From NCBI GenBank assembly GCA_005798205.1, contig SYKJ01000042.1, positions 1 to 5,309 on the forward strand: a DNA stretch of 5,309 nucleotides. Reading direction: 5' to 3'. Positions 1-5,309 of the stretch are shown here, one piece after another. The stretch is from Bacteroidota bacterium. GTDB taxonomy: Bacteria; Bacteroidota; Bacteroidia; Flavobacteriales; Crocinitomicaceae. Positions within the stretch are counted from its first letter, which is position 1. Every line of letters starts with the position of its first letter. The notes beneath the pieces are model-generated. The model saw only the letters and a program-made list of their open reading frames with translations, was not told the origin of the DNA and searched no databases. Made by a program: the position numbers and the translations under genes.

Positions 1-1716
1 ATCAGTTGAGGATATAGTAGCTTTCTTTGGTGCTTTTGCTGTTTTTACAGTTGCACTTTTTGTAGTACTAGAACTCTGTCGATCTTCTCCCTCTTCAAAT
101 GTACGTGTATGAGAAACAACTATTTTCTTAGCGTCTTTATTAAATTCAATAACTAAAAAGTTAAGAACCTCATCAACTTTGGCATTTTGGCCATCTTCTT
201 TTCTTAAATGTTTTGCTGGACATATACCTTCAACGCCGTATGGTAAAGAGACAATTCCTGATTTGTCTTTCATATCGATAATTGTACCGCTATGGACTGA
301 ACCATCTGCAAAAGTAGACTCAAAAATATCCCATGGATTTTCCTCTAGTTGTTTATGTCCAAGAGAAATTCTTCGATTTTCACGATCAATTTCAAGAACT
401 ACAACTTCAATTCCATCTCCAACTTTACAGAATTCTGAAGGATGTTTAATTTTCTTTTGCCAAGATAAATCTGAAATGTGAATCAATCCATCTACTCCTT
501 CCACTAATTCAACAAACACTCCAAAGTTCGTGAAATTTCTGACTTTTGCAGTATGCTTAGATGAAACGGGATAAGCAGTTTCTATATCATTCCATGGATC
601 TGGCATAGATTGTTTAATGCCTAATGACATTTTGCGATCTTCACGGTCTAAAGTCAAAATAACAGCTTCAACTGTATCTCCGATATTCATAAAATCTTGT
701 GCAGAGCGTAAATGCTGCGACCAACTCATTTCTGAAACGTGAATCAATCCCTCTATGCCTGTTGCTAATTCAATGAAAGCACCATAATCAGCAATTACAA
801 CTACTTTTCCACTTACTTTGTCACCAACATTTAAATTAGCATCTAAAGCATCCCATGGATGAGGCTGTAACTGTTTTAATCCAAGAGCAATTCTTTTTTT
901 ATCATCGTCAAAATCTAAAATTACAACATTGATTTTTTGATCTAATTCTAACATTTCTTCTGGGTGAGTTACACGACCCCAAGATAAATCTGTTATATGA
1001 ATTAAGCCGTCAATACCACCTAGATCAATAAATACACCGTATGAAGTAATATTTTTAACAACACCCTCTAAAACTTGTCCTTTTTCAAGACCAGAGATAA
1101 TAACTTTCTTTTGCTCCTCTAATTCTGCTTCTATCAATGCTTTATGTGAGACAACAACGTTCCTGAATTCTTCATTGATTTTTACAACTTTGAATTCCAT
1201 ATTTTTTCCAACATAAACATCGTAATCTCGAATAGGTTTTACATCAATTTGAGAGCCAGGTAAAAATGCTTCAATTCCAAAAACATCAACTATGAGCCCA
1301 CCTTTCGTTCTACACTTAACAAAACCAGTAATGATTTCTCCCGTTCTTAGAACGTCGTTTACTCGTAGCCATGCGCTGTGCATTCTTGCAGTTCTATGAG
1401 AAACAATCAGCTGGCCGGTTTTATCTTCACGGCATTCAACATATACGTCAACTACATCCCCAATTTTTAATTCTGGATTGTACCGAAATTCATTTGCTGC
1501 AACAACACCTTCAGATTTGTATCCGATGTTGATAATTACTTCTTTTTTAGTGATAAATGCAACAGTACCTTGGATGACTTCTCTTTCGTTAATTGAAGTT
1601 AAGGTTTTTTCATAGAGATCAGATAATTCTGATCGTTGTATTTGATTGTATCCGTCTAATTGTAACGCTTCCCAATCAAAATCTGCAGTTCCCTGCGGGT
1701 TAATAGTTTCTGCCAT
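1..1716 (-). CDS. rpsA: 30S ribosomal protein S1 (3' end cut by window edge)
   Basis: Ribosomal protein S1 binds single-stranded mRNA on the 30S subunit and helps load leaders onto the ribosome. The frame is open for 572 codons from ATG 1716 down to base 1 with no stop, so only a short C-terminal piece is missing. Six S1 (OB-fold) domains are visible at about residues 44-109, 122-193, 212-281, 297-367, 384-453 and 473-540. Domains 3-5 carry the classic GLIH(I/V)S/T-x-LSW-type core, and each is followed by an LGxKQ...PW linker (residues 278-288, 365-375, 452-462). Domain 6 is diverged (GICPAKHL) and lacks the LSW motif. The tail after about 541 is rich in Lys, Ala, Ser and Thr, as in Bacteroidota S1. 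The start MAETINPQGTAD lies about 90 nt downstream of a TAnnTTTG promoter box and has no Shine-Dalgarno sequence. It is divergent from the Ppx gene. Confidence 0.97.
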   Translation of the reverse strand, partial: MAETINPQGTADFDWEALQLDGYNQIQRSELSDLYEKTLTSINEREVIQGTVAFITKKEVIINIGYKSEGVVAANEFRYNPELKIGDVVDVYVECREDKTGQLIVSHRTARMHSAWLRVNDVLRTGEIITGFVKCRTKGGLIVDVFGIEAFLPGSQIDVKPIRDYDVYVGKNMEFKVVKINEEFRNVVVSHKALIEAELEEQKKVIISGLEKGQVLEGVVKNITSYGVFIDLGGIDGLIHITDLSWGRVTHPEEMLELDQKINVVILDFDDDKKRIALGLKQLQPHPWDALDANLNVGDKVSGKVVVIADYGAFIELATGIEGLIHVSEMSWSQHLRSAQDFMNIGDTVEAVILTLDREDRKMSLGIKQSMPDPWNDIETAYPVSSKHTAKVRNFTNFGVFVELVEGVDGLIHISDLSWQKKIKHPSEFCKVGDGIEVVVLEIDRENRRISLGHKQLEENPWDIFESTFADGSVHSGTIIDMKDKSGIVSLPYGVEGICPAKHLRKEDGQNAKVDEVLNFLVIEFNKDAKKIVVSHTRTFEEGEDRQSSSTTKSATVKTAKAPKKATISSTD

Positions 1717-1745
1717 TTGGCTTGTAAGTTTTGTATTTCAAACGG

Positions 1746-1800
1746 CTCTACACGCTTGAAAGTAGGTTAATAAAAAGGTCTTTTGTAGAGAATTGACCTA
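1746..1800 (-). promoter_or_regulatory. Possible structured rpsA mRNA leader
   Basis: The rpsA leader contains several inverted repeats. CTCTACA at 1746-1752 matches TGTAGAG at 1784-1790 (7 bp). AGGTC at 1776-1780 matches GACCT at 1795-1799 (5 bp). TAGGTTAAT at 1763-1771 pairs with ATTGACCTA at 1792-1800 at 8 of 9 positions. The first and third pairings interleave, so they would be mutually exclusive or form a pseudoknot. S1 represses its own translation through a folded leader in E. coli; a similar role here is inference. Short repeats can arise by chance in AT-rich DNA. Confidence 0.25.
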
Positions 1801-1813
1801 TAATTAAGGGGTG

Positions 1814-1821
1814 CAAATGTA
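1814..1821 (-). promoter_or_regulatory. rpsA promoter, -7 box
   Basis: The minus strand reads TACATTTG here, an exact match to the Bacteroidota -7 consensus TAnnTTTG. It would start transcription near 1807-1809 and give a leader of about 90 nt before the rpsA ATG. The -33 element is poor: the best candidate is TTAG at 1840-1837 with a 15-nt spacer, against TTG/TTTG at about 17-23 nt in the consensus. The box is seen directly; the start site is inferred. Confidence 0.6.
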
Positions 1822-1907
1822 CAATTTTATTTTTAACTAAAAAAGGAATTATGAATGATTGCAAAAGTTATGTTTAAAAAAAGAGTAATACATAATTCTA
1901 AAATCAA

Positions 1908-1934
1908 TTTGTGACTCTCTTTTTTTTAAATTTG
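1908..1934 (+). promoter_or_regulatory. Promoter-like element directly before the ppx-hisS run
   Basis: TAAATTTG at 1927-1934 matches the Bacteroidota -7 consensus TAnnTTTG, with TTTG at 1908-1911 as a possible -33 element. The spacer is 15 nt, shorter than the usual 17-23, so the -33 assignment is weak. The box ends only 6 nt before ATG 1941, which would put the transcript start at or next to the start codon. No other good box on this strand was found in the intergenic region. Confidence 0.45.
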
Positions 1935-1940
1935 TAAATT

Positions 1941-2813
1941 ATGAAATATGCTGCAATTGATATTGGTACAAACGCTGCCCGACTTTTAATTGGTGAGCTC
2001 ATTATAAATAATGAGAATTGCTCGATTAAAAAGACAAGCTATCTTCGAATCCCCCTAAGATTAGGAGATGATGTATTTGAAGATGGAAAGATTTCTAACA
2101 AAAAGCTTAAAATGTTTATTAAAACAATTTCTGTTTTCTCATTACTATCTGAAATTTACGGTGTAACTTCAATTCGTGCAGTAGCAACATCTGCTATGCG
2201 AATTGCTGAAAATAGCAAAAGTGTTATTGACGAAATAAACAACGAAACTGGCATAAAGATTGAGGTTATTTCTGGAGACGAAGAAGCTAGATTAATTTTA
2301 GCAGGATTTTCTTTTTTGAATATCCCCAAAAATACAGGTTTTATCGTTATAGATGTTGGAGGTGGAAGTACAGAAATTAGCATTTTTGAAAATGGTATTC
2401 GAGTTAGCTCAAAATCATTTGAACTCGGGACAATTCGGATATTAAAAGAAAAAACAAATCTTGGAATTTGGGATGAATTAAATGGCTGGATTAAAAAAAA
2501 TGTAGATTTTAAAGAAGATCATTTACTATTTGGAACGGGAGGAAATATTCAAAAAGCACATGATATCATAACAAAAAAGACAGATAGGCCAATTTCTCTA
2601 TCAGAGCTGAAAACATTTAGGGATCAGTTAATTCCATTATCTATAAATCAACGAATTACACGTTTTCCATTAAAAGAAGATCGTGCAGATGTAATTGTTC
2701 CTGCTTTGGATATTTTTATTTTTATCATGAATGAATTAAATAGTAGTACCTTACAGGTTCCAAATATTGGACTTTCCGACGGAATGATTTTTGACATGCA
2801 CAAAGCACAATAA
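1941..2813 (+). CDS. ppx: Ppx/GppA family phosphatase (short two-domain form)
   Basis: Members of this family remove terminal phosphate from inorganic polyphosphate (exopolyphosphatase) and/or convert pppGpp to ppGpp; they are cytoplasmic. The ASKHA-fold signatures are all present. The first phosphate loop is DIGTNAARLL from residue 7. RAVATSAMR is at 79-87, and the SGDEEARL catalytic-glutamate region is at 111-118. The second phosphate loop, IDVGGGSTE, is at 137-145 with its conserved Glu145. GTGGN is at 198-202 and DRADVIVPA at 247-255. At 290 residues it is the short form, lacking the C-terminal HD-like domain of the roughly 500-residue E. coli Ppx and GppA. ATG 1941 fits because DIGTN begins 7 residues in, as usual. 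It heads the run with hisS. The sequence cannot tell polyphosphate from pppGpp preference; no ppk gene is visible nearby. Confidence 0.93.
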   Translation: MKYAAIDIGTNAARLLIGELIINNENCSIKKTSYLRIPLRLGDDVFEDGKISNKKLKMFIKTISVFSLLSEIYGVTSIRAVATSAMRIAENSKSVIDEINNETGIKIEVISGDEEARLILAGFSFLNIPKNTGFIVIDVGGGSTEISIFENGIRVSSKSFELGTIRILKEKTNLGIWDELNGWIKKNVDFKEDHLLFGTGGNIQKAHDIITKKTDRPISLSELKTFRDQLIPLSINQRITRFPLKEDRADVIVPALDIFIFIMNELNSSTLQVPNIGLSDGMIFDMHKAQ

Positions 2814-2822
2814 ATTAAAATA

Positions 2823-4196
2823 GTGAAACAAAAACCTTCAATCCCCAAAGGAACACGTGATTTTTTACCACAAGATGTGGTAAAAAGAAACTATATTTTT
2901 GAAACTATTAAGTCGGTTTTCAAAATTTACGGTTATTTGCCGATTGAAACTCCAAGTTTTGAGTTGTCTTCAACTTTGATGGGAAAATACGGCGAGGAAG
3001 GTGACCGCTTAATTTTTCGTATTTTGAATTCTGGAGAGAAAATGAAACGAGCAGACCTCACCGCTCTTCAGGAAGATAATCTTCCGCGCTTTGCAAGTTC
3101 ATTATCTGAAAAAGCCCTTCGTTACGATTTAACTGTTCCATTTGCTCGCTTTGTTGTTCAACATCAAAATGAATTAACTTTTCCTTTCAAGCGCTATCAA
3201 ATACAAGCAGTTTGGCGTGCAGATAGACCTCAACATGGGCGATACCAAGAATTTTTTCAATGTGATGCTGATGTTGTTGGTAGCGATTCACTTCTTTGTG
3301 AGTTAGAATTAATTCAACTATTTGACGCTGTTCTTAGTCGCTTGAAATTACCGGGGTTTACGATAAAAATAAACAATCGCAAACTGCTTTCAGGAATCGT
3401 AGAATTAATAGGAGAAAGTGAAAAATTAGTTGATATCGTGGTTGCTATTGACAAGCTGGATAAAATTGGTGTAGAAGGTGTAATTTCTGAATTAGAAAAT
3501 AAAGGAATCTCAAGCAAAGCGATTGTTGCTATTCAACCTTTATTCGATTTACATGGAACTAATAATGAAAAGTTAGATAAAATTGCGGCATTTCTTTCTG
3601 AATCTAAAATTGGCTTAAAAGGAGTTGAGGAGTTGAGAAGTATCTTTTCACTACTCGATAAAATTGGATTTAATCATGAAAAAATTGAATTCGATATTAC
3701 ATTAGCCAGAGGTTTAAATTATTATACAGGTGCAATTTTTGAGGTTGTTGCTCACGATGTTAAAATGGGAAGTATTTGTGGAGGTGGTCGCTACGATGAT
3801 TTGACTGGACTTTTTGGCTTAAAGGATTTATCAGGAGTTGGAATTTCCTTTGGTGCCGATCGGATTTATGATATTCTGAACGAATTGAATTTATTTCCCG
3901 AGCATTTAAGTGAAGGACTAAAGGTTTTGTTTGTGAATTTTGGAGAAAAAGAAGCTGAGGAGGCATTGAAATTAGCTCTTGCACTTAGATCAAACTTTAT
4001 TGATTGTGAGGTGTATCCATCCTCTGTTAAAATGCAAAAACAATTAAAATATGCAAATGAACGAGGCGTGAAATTTGTAGCAATAATTGGTGAGGAGGAA
4101 TTAAAACAAAATAAGATTATTGTAAAAACAATGAGTTCAGGTGAACAAATATTGATGGATTATTCGTCATTTATTAATTTTTTAAAGCAAAATTAA
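2823..4196 (+). CDS. hisS: Histidine--tRNA ligase (HisRS)
   Basis: This class II enzyme charges tRNA-His with histidine using ATP, as a cytoplasmic homodimer. The N-terminal PKGTRDF is at residues 8-14 and motif 1 is around 36-47 (YGYLPIETPSFE). YDLTVPFARF is at 101-110. Motif 2 is around 130-153, with VWRADRPQHGRYQEFFQ. The histidine-binding LARGLNYYTG is at 294-303, GGGRYDDL at 320-327, and motif 3 GVGISFGADRIYDIL at 338-352. The anticodon-binding domain runs from about 364 to 457. An extra segment at about 65-95 lengthens it relative to the roughly 424-residue E. coli enzyme. The GTG start is favoured because KGTRDF follows at the usual distance, and the upstream ppx TAA (2811-2813) is in the same frame with only ATT, AAA and ATA codons between. 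It lies 9 nt after ppx and 1 nt before the lipoprotein gene. Confidence 0.97.
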   Translation: MKQKPSIPKGTRDFLPQDVVKRNYIFETIKSVFKIYGYLPIETPSFELSSTLMGKYGEEGDRLIFRILNSGEKMKRADLTALQEDNLPRFASSLSEKALRYDLTVPFARFVVQHQNELTFPFKRYQIQAVWRADRPQHGRYQEFFQCDADVVGSDSLLCELELIQLFDAVLSRLKLPGFTIKINNRKLLSGIVELIGESEKLVDIVVAIDKLDKIGVEGVISELENKGISSKAIVAIQPLFDLHGTNNEKLDKIAAFLSESKIGLKGVEELRSIFSLLDKIGFNHEKIEFDITLARGLNYYTGAIFEVVAHDVKMGSICGGGRYDDLTGLFGLKDLSGVGISFGADRIYDILNELNLFPEHLSEGLKVLFVNFGEKEAEEALKLALALRSNFIDCEVYPSSVKMQKQLKYANERGVKFVAIIGEEELKQNKIIVKTMSSGEQILMDYSSFINFLKQN

Positions 4197-4197
4197 A

Positions 4198-4473
4198 ATG
4201 AAAAAAATAGGCATATTTTTTGTCTTTTCTCTACTCTTAATGAGTTGCAAAAGTAAAAAGGGAGAATGGACTAACTCAGATAAAGACAAAGCGCGAGATG
4301 AAGTGAAAAAATTAAGTTCATCTTTAGAAATTTTAGGTAAAAACAAAGAAAAATGTTTTGATTGTTATATAAATGAATTAGAAAAAAAATATGAAAATAG
4401 TGATAGTGCTATGAATGATGAAAGTGGACGCGATCTAATATTAATAGATTGTGCCATAAAATACTTGCATTAG
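4198..4473 (+). CDS. Small three-cysteine lipoprotein, function unknown
   Basis: This 91-residue protein has a type II signal peptide: MKK, a hydrophobic core, and a lipobox LMSC ending at Cys17. It is predicted to be lipidated and membrane-anchored, leaving a mature part of about 75 residues. The +2 residue is Lys, within a basic CKSKK start. The mature part has Trp24, a charged helix-prone middle, a Cys53-x-x-Cys56 pair followed by YINELEKKYENSDSA, and a third Cys85 near the C-terminus. This layout (W...DK, CxxC, LEKKY, late Cys) resembles small secreted proteins of unknown function common in Flavobacteria; that resemblance is from memory, not a search. The ATG follows the hisS stop after a single base (TAA-A-ATG), suggesting translational coupling. 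No role can be assigned. Confidence 0.8.
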   Translation: MKKIGIFFVFSLLLMSCKSKKGEWTNSDKDKARDEVKKLSSSLEILGKNKEKCFDCYINELEKKYENSDSAMNDESGRDLILIDCAIKYLH

Positions 4474-4474
4474 T

Positions 4475-4490
4475 AAATCAGTTGTGATTT
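4475..4490. terminator. Weak hairpin at the convergent gene junction
   Basis: AAATCA (4475-4480), loop GTTG (4481-4484) and TGATTT (4485-4490) form a perfect 6-bp stem between the lipoprotein stop and the end of elaA, and the elaA stop codon lies inside it. Only one pair in three is G-C, and no U-run follows on either strand, so a terminator role is doubtful. It is the only candidate between these two converging genes. Confidence 0.2.
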
Positions 4491-4939
4491 GGGTTGTAAA
4501 GCATCTCTAAATGTGGAATTCCGTCTTCTAAGTATTCTTTTCCCGTAGAAATAAATTCGTGAGCCATGTAAAAAGATTCCAAATGTTTTTGTGCAGAAAT
4601 ACGAATTGGGACTTGACCAAATTCTTCTTTAGAAAACTTCAAACATTGCTTCATGAGTAAATGGCCATTTCCATTTCCTCTAAGCTTTTCCGTCATTACA
4701 ACTCTTCCGATTGAAATCTCATTGTATGAAAGCCCAGGAGGAACAATTCGCGCAGTTGCAACAATATCACCTACTCCTGTTCGACAAATAACATGATAAC
4801 ATTTTTTGTCTTTCCCGTCTAATTCCATGTAGGGACAATTTTGCTCTACTACAAAAACTTTTATGCGAAGCGCAATAATATCATGAAACTCTGAAGTGCT
4901 GAGTTCTGAAAAAATTTTGAACTGAAATTGAAGTTTCAT
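4478..4939 (-). CDS. elaA: ElaA-type GNAT family N-acetyltransferase
   Basis: This is a cytoplasmic acetyl-CoA-dependent GNAT acetyltransferase; the acceptor of ElaA proteins is not established. From ATG 4939 it has 153 residues, about the same length as E. coli ElaA as I recall it. Shared ElaA hallmarks are LRIKVFVVEQNCPYMELDGKD (24-44 region), ATARIV (61-66), the core IGRVVMTEKLRGNGNGHLLM (77-96), whose RGNGNG binds the acetyl-CoA pyrophosphate, ISAQKHLESFY (114-124), and the C-terminal EDGIPHLEM (138-146). A TTG at 4954 opens the frame five codons earlier, but it falls just upstream of, and overlaps by frame, the promoter-like TATTTTTG box, so the ATG is preferred. It converges on the lipoprotein gene with a 4-bp gap. 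It is preceded by a terminator at 5173-5194, so it probably forms its own transcript. Confidence 0.92.
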   Translation of the reverse strand: MKLQFQFKIFSELSTSEFHDIIALRIKVFVVEQNCPYMELDGKDKKCYHVICRTGVGDIVATARIVPPGLSYNEISIGRVVMTEKLRGNGNGHLLMKQCLKFSKEEFGQVPIRISAQKHLESFYMAHEFISTGKEYLEDGIPHLEMLYNPNHN

Positions 4940-4943
4940 GTCA

Positions 4944-4968
4944 CAAAAATACAAACTTTAATTTCAAA
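4944..4968 (-). promoter_or_regulatory. Promoter-like element directly before elaA
   Basis: The minus strand reads TATTTTTG at 4951-4944, an exact match to the Bacteroidota -7 consensus TAnnTTTG. TTTG at 4968-4965 could serve as a -33 element, but the 13-nt spacer is shorter than the usual 17-23. The box ends 4 nt before the ATG at 4939, so the mRNA would have almost no leader. The box also argues against the upstream TTG start. Confidence 0.4.
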
Positions 4969-5130
4969 TCGATTTAAAACTAGAATTGGAACAATGACCC
5001 ATCGGAAAAAAAATTTAAGGAGACTCAACTATCTATTATTATAGAAATTAAAGTCATTTGAATTAACTATTTTAGCAAAAGACTTCACATACAAAAAAAT
5101 TACAATATTAACTGTGAGTAGTTTAAAGAA

Positions 5131-5164
5131 AATAAATCATTAAACTGCAGTTTTTTGATTTATT
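5131..5164. repeat. 34-bp near-perfect palindrome
   Basis: The left arm at 5131-5147 (AATAAATCATTAAACTG) and the right arm at 5148-5164 are reverse complements at 15 of 17 positions; the two mismatches are adjacent. The centre, AAACTGCAGTTT (5142-5153), is a perfect 12-bp palindrome. It could bind a dimeric regulator or fold as an AT-rich hairpin with almost no loop. It lies within the spacer between the T9SS gene terminator and elaA, about 190 bp upstream of the elaA start. Nothing else is recognisable in the AT-rich stretch 4970-5130. Confidence 0.7.
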
Positions 5165-5168
5165 AAAT

Positions 5169-5201
5169 AAAAAAAGCCACAATAAAGTGGCTTTCTTTTT
5201 T
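5169..5201. terminator. Intrinsic terminator of the T9SS cargo gene, possibly bidirectional
   Basis: AAAGCCAC (5173-5180), loop AATAAA (5181-5186) and GTGGCTTT (5187-5194) form a perfect 8-bp stem. On the minus strand the GTGGC arm is followed at once by seven T's (opposite A's 5175-5169), a textbook Rho-independent terminator. It lies about 26 nt past the stop of the partial gene at the right edge. On the plus strand CTTTCTTTTTTT also follows the stem, so it could stop transcription in both directions. Confidence 0.88.
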
Positions 5202-5220
5202 TATGATATAGTTTAAATTA

Positions 5221-5309
5221 TTAGTTCTTAATAATTCGTTCAATATGAATTGTATTATCTAAAGTGATTTTGAATGTATAGACTCCAGGAACAAATGTAC
5301 TCAAGTCTA
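5221..5309 (-). CDS. C-terminal end of a T9SS type A sorting-domain protein (partial)
   Basis: The minus strand is open from the right window edge to TAA at 5223-5221 and encodes 29 residues. They begin DLSTFVPGVYTFKI, continue through TLDNTIHIE and end RIIKN. This matches the end of the type IX secretion (Por) C-terminal sorting domain: DLS, then (A/V)PGVY, a beta-strand, a turn, and a basic KxxK/RIIKx ending. Such tails direct outer-membrane translocation and are usually removed on the cell surface. The passenger domain lies outside the window, so its function is unknown. An intrinsic terminator follows about 26 nt after the stop. The call rests on a short but characteristic pattern. Confidence 0.82.
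   Translation of the reverse strand, partial: DLSTFVPGVYTFKITLDNTIHIERIIKN

Noticed and set aside
179..481. 100-codon open frame on the plus strand
   Set aside because: It lies antisense inside rpsA, whose frame encodes well-conserved S1 domains 5-6 here. The predicted product has no recognisable features.
832..1080. Repeated CCCATGGAT-like strings across 300-870 as a DNA repeat
   Set aside because: They are the antisense of the PWD/PWN linker codons after successive S1 domains, so they reflect protein domain duplication.
1851..1877. Eight-codon frame (MNDCKSYV) preceded by AAGGA, upstream of ppx
   Set aside because: It is far too short to support and Shine-Dalgarno use is rare in this phylum. 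No promoter for a transcript covering it was found.
2156..2848. Minus-strand open frames within ppx and across the ppx-hisS junction
   Set aside because: They are shadows of strongly conserved plus-strand coding sequence and show no protein features of their own.
4940..4954. TTG start extending ElaA by five residues
   Set aside because: It overlaps the start of the promoter-like region, gives an N-terminus unlike ElaA, and the ATG at 4939 gives the expected family length.
5018..5023. AAGGAG Shine-Dalgarno-like string on the plus strand
   Set aside because: No start codon with a usable frame follows at a suitable distance.
4994..5044. Sixteen-codon basic peptide frame (MTHRKKNLRRLNYLLL) on the plus strand
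   Set aside because: No ribosome site or promoter was found, and frames of this length are expected by chance.

Overview
This AT-rich window most likely comes from a Bacteroidota chromosome, probably of the Flavobacteriales type. Four things point there. Promoter-like boxes match the TAnnTTTG form used by this phylum. Shine-Dalgarno sequences are missing in front of the genes. Ribosomal protein S1 has the Bacteroidota form with a Lys/Ala/Ser/Thr-rich tail. The right edge carries the C-terminal sorting tail of a type IX secretion substrate, a system found essentially only in this phylum. Most of the window is housekeeping sequence; I see no phage, transposon, CRISPR, tRNA or rRNA sequence.

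Layout from left to right: (1) On the minus strand, rpsA (ribosomal protein S1) fills positions 1-1716 with six S1 RNA-binding domains; its last few codons lie off the left edge. (2) A 224-bp divergent intergenic region (1717-1940) holds the rpsA promoter and leader and a promoter-like element abutting the next gene. (3) On the plus strand, a tight three-gene run follows: a short-form Ppx/GppA phosphatase (1941-2813), hisS (2823-4196, GTG start) and a small three-cysteine lipoprotein (4198-4473). The gaps are 9 and 1 bases, so these are very likely co-transcribed. (4) On the minus strand, an ElaA-type GNAT acetyltransferase (4478-4939) ends tail-to-tail with the lipoprotein gene, only 4 bases apart. 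(5) A 281-bp AT-rich spacer (4940-5220) holds the elaA promoter-like box, a 34-bp near-perfect palindrome and a strong intrinsic terminator. (6) On the minus strand, the last 29 codons of a T9SS cargo protein enter from the right edge.

Functionally, rpsA and hisS serve translation, and Ppx/GppA turns over polyphosphate and/or pppGpp, the starvation alarmone. Its pairing with hisS is suggestive, because uncharged tRNA triggers (p)ppGpp synthesis, but that link is inference. The most unusual items are non-coding: the unexplained palindrome beside the terminator, the competing inverted repeats in the S1 mRNA leader, and two promoter boxes so close to their ATGs that the mRNAs may be leaderless. 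I found no clear sign of a previously undescribed system.
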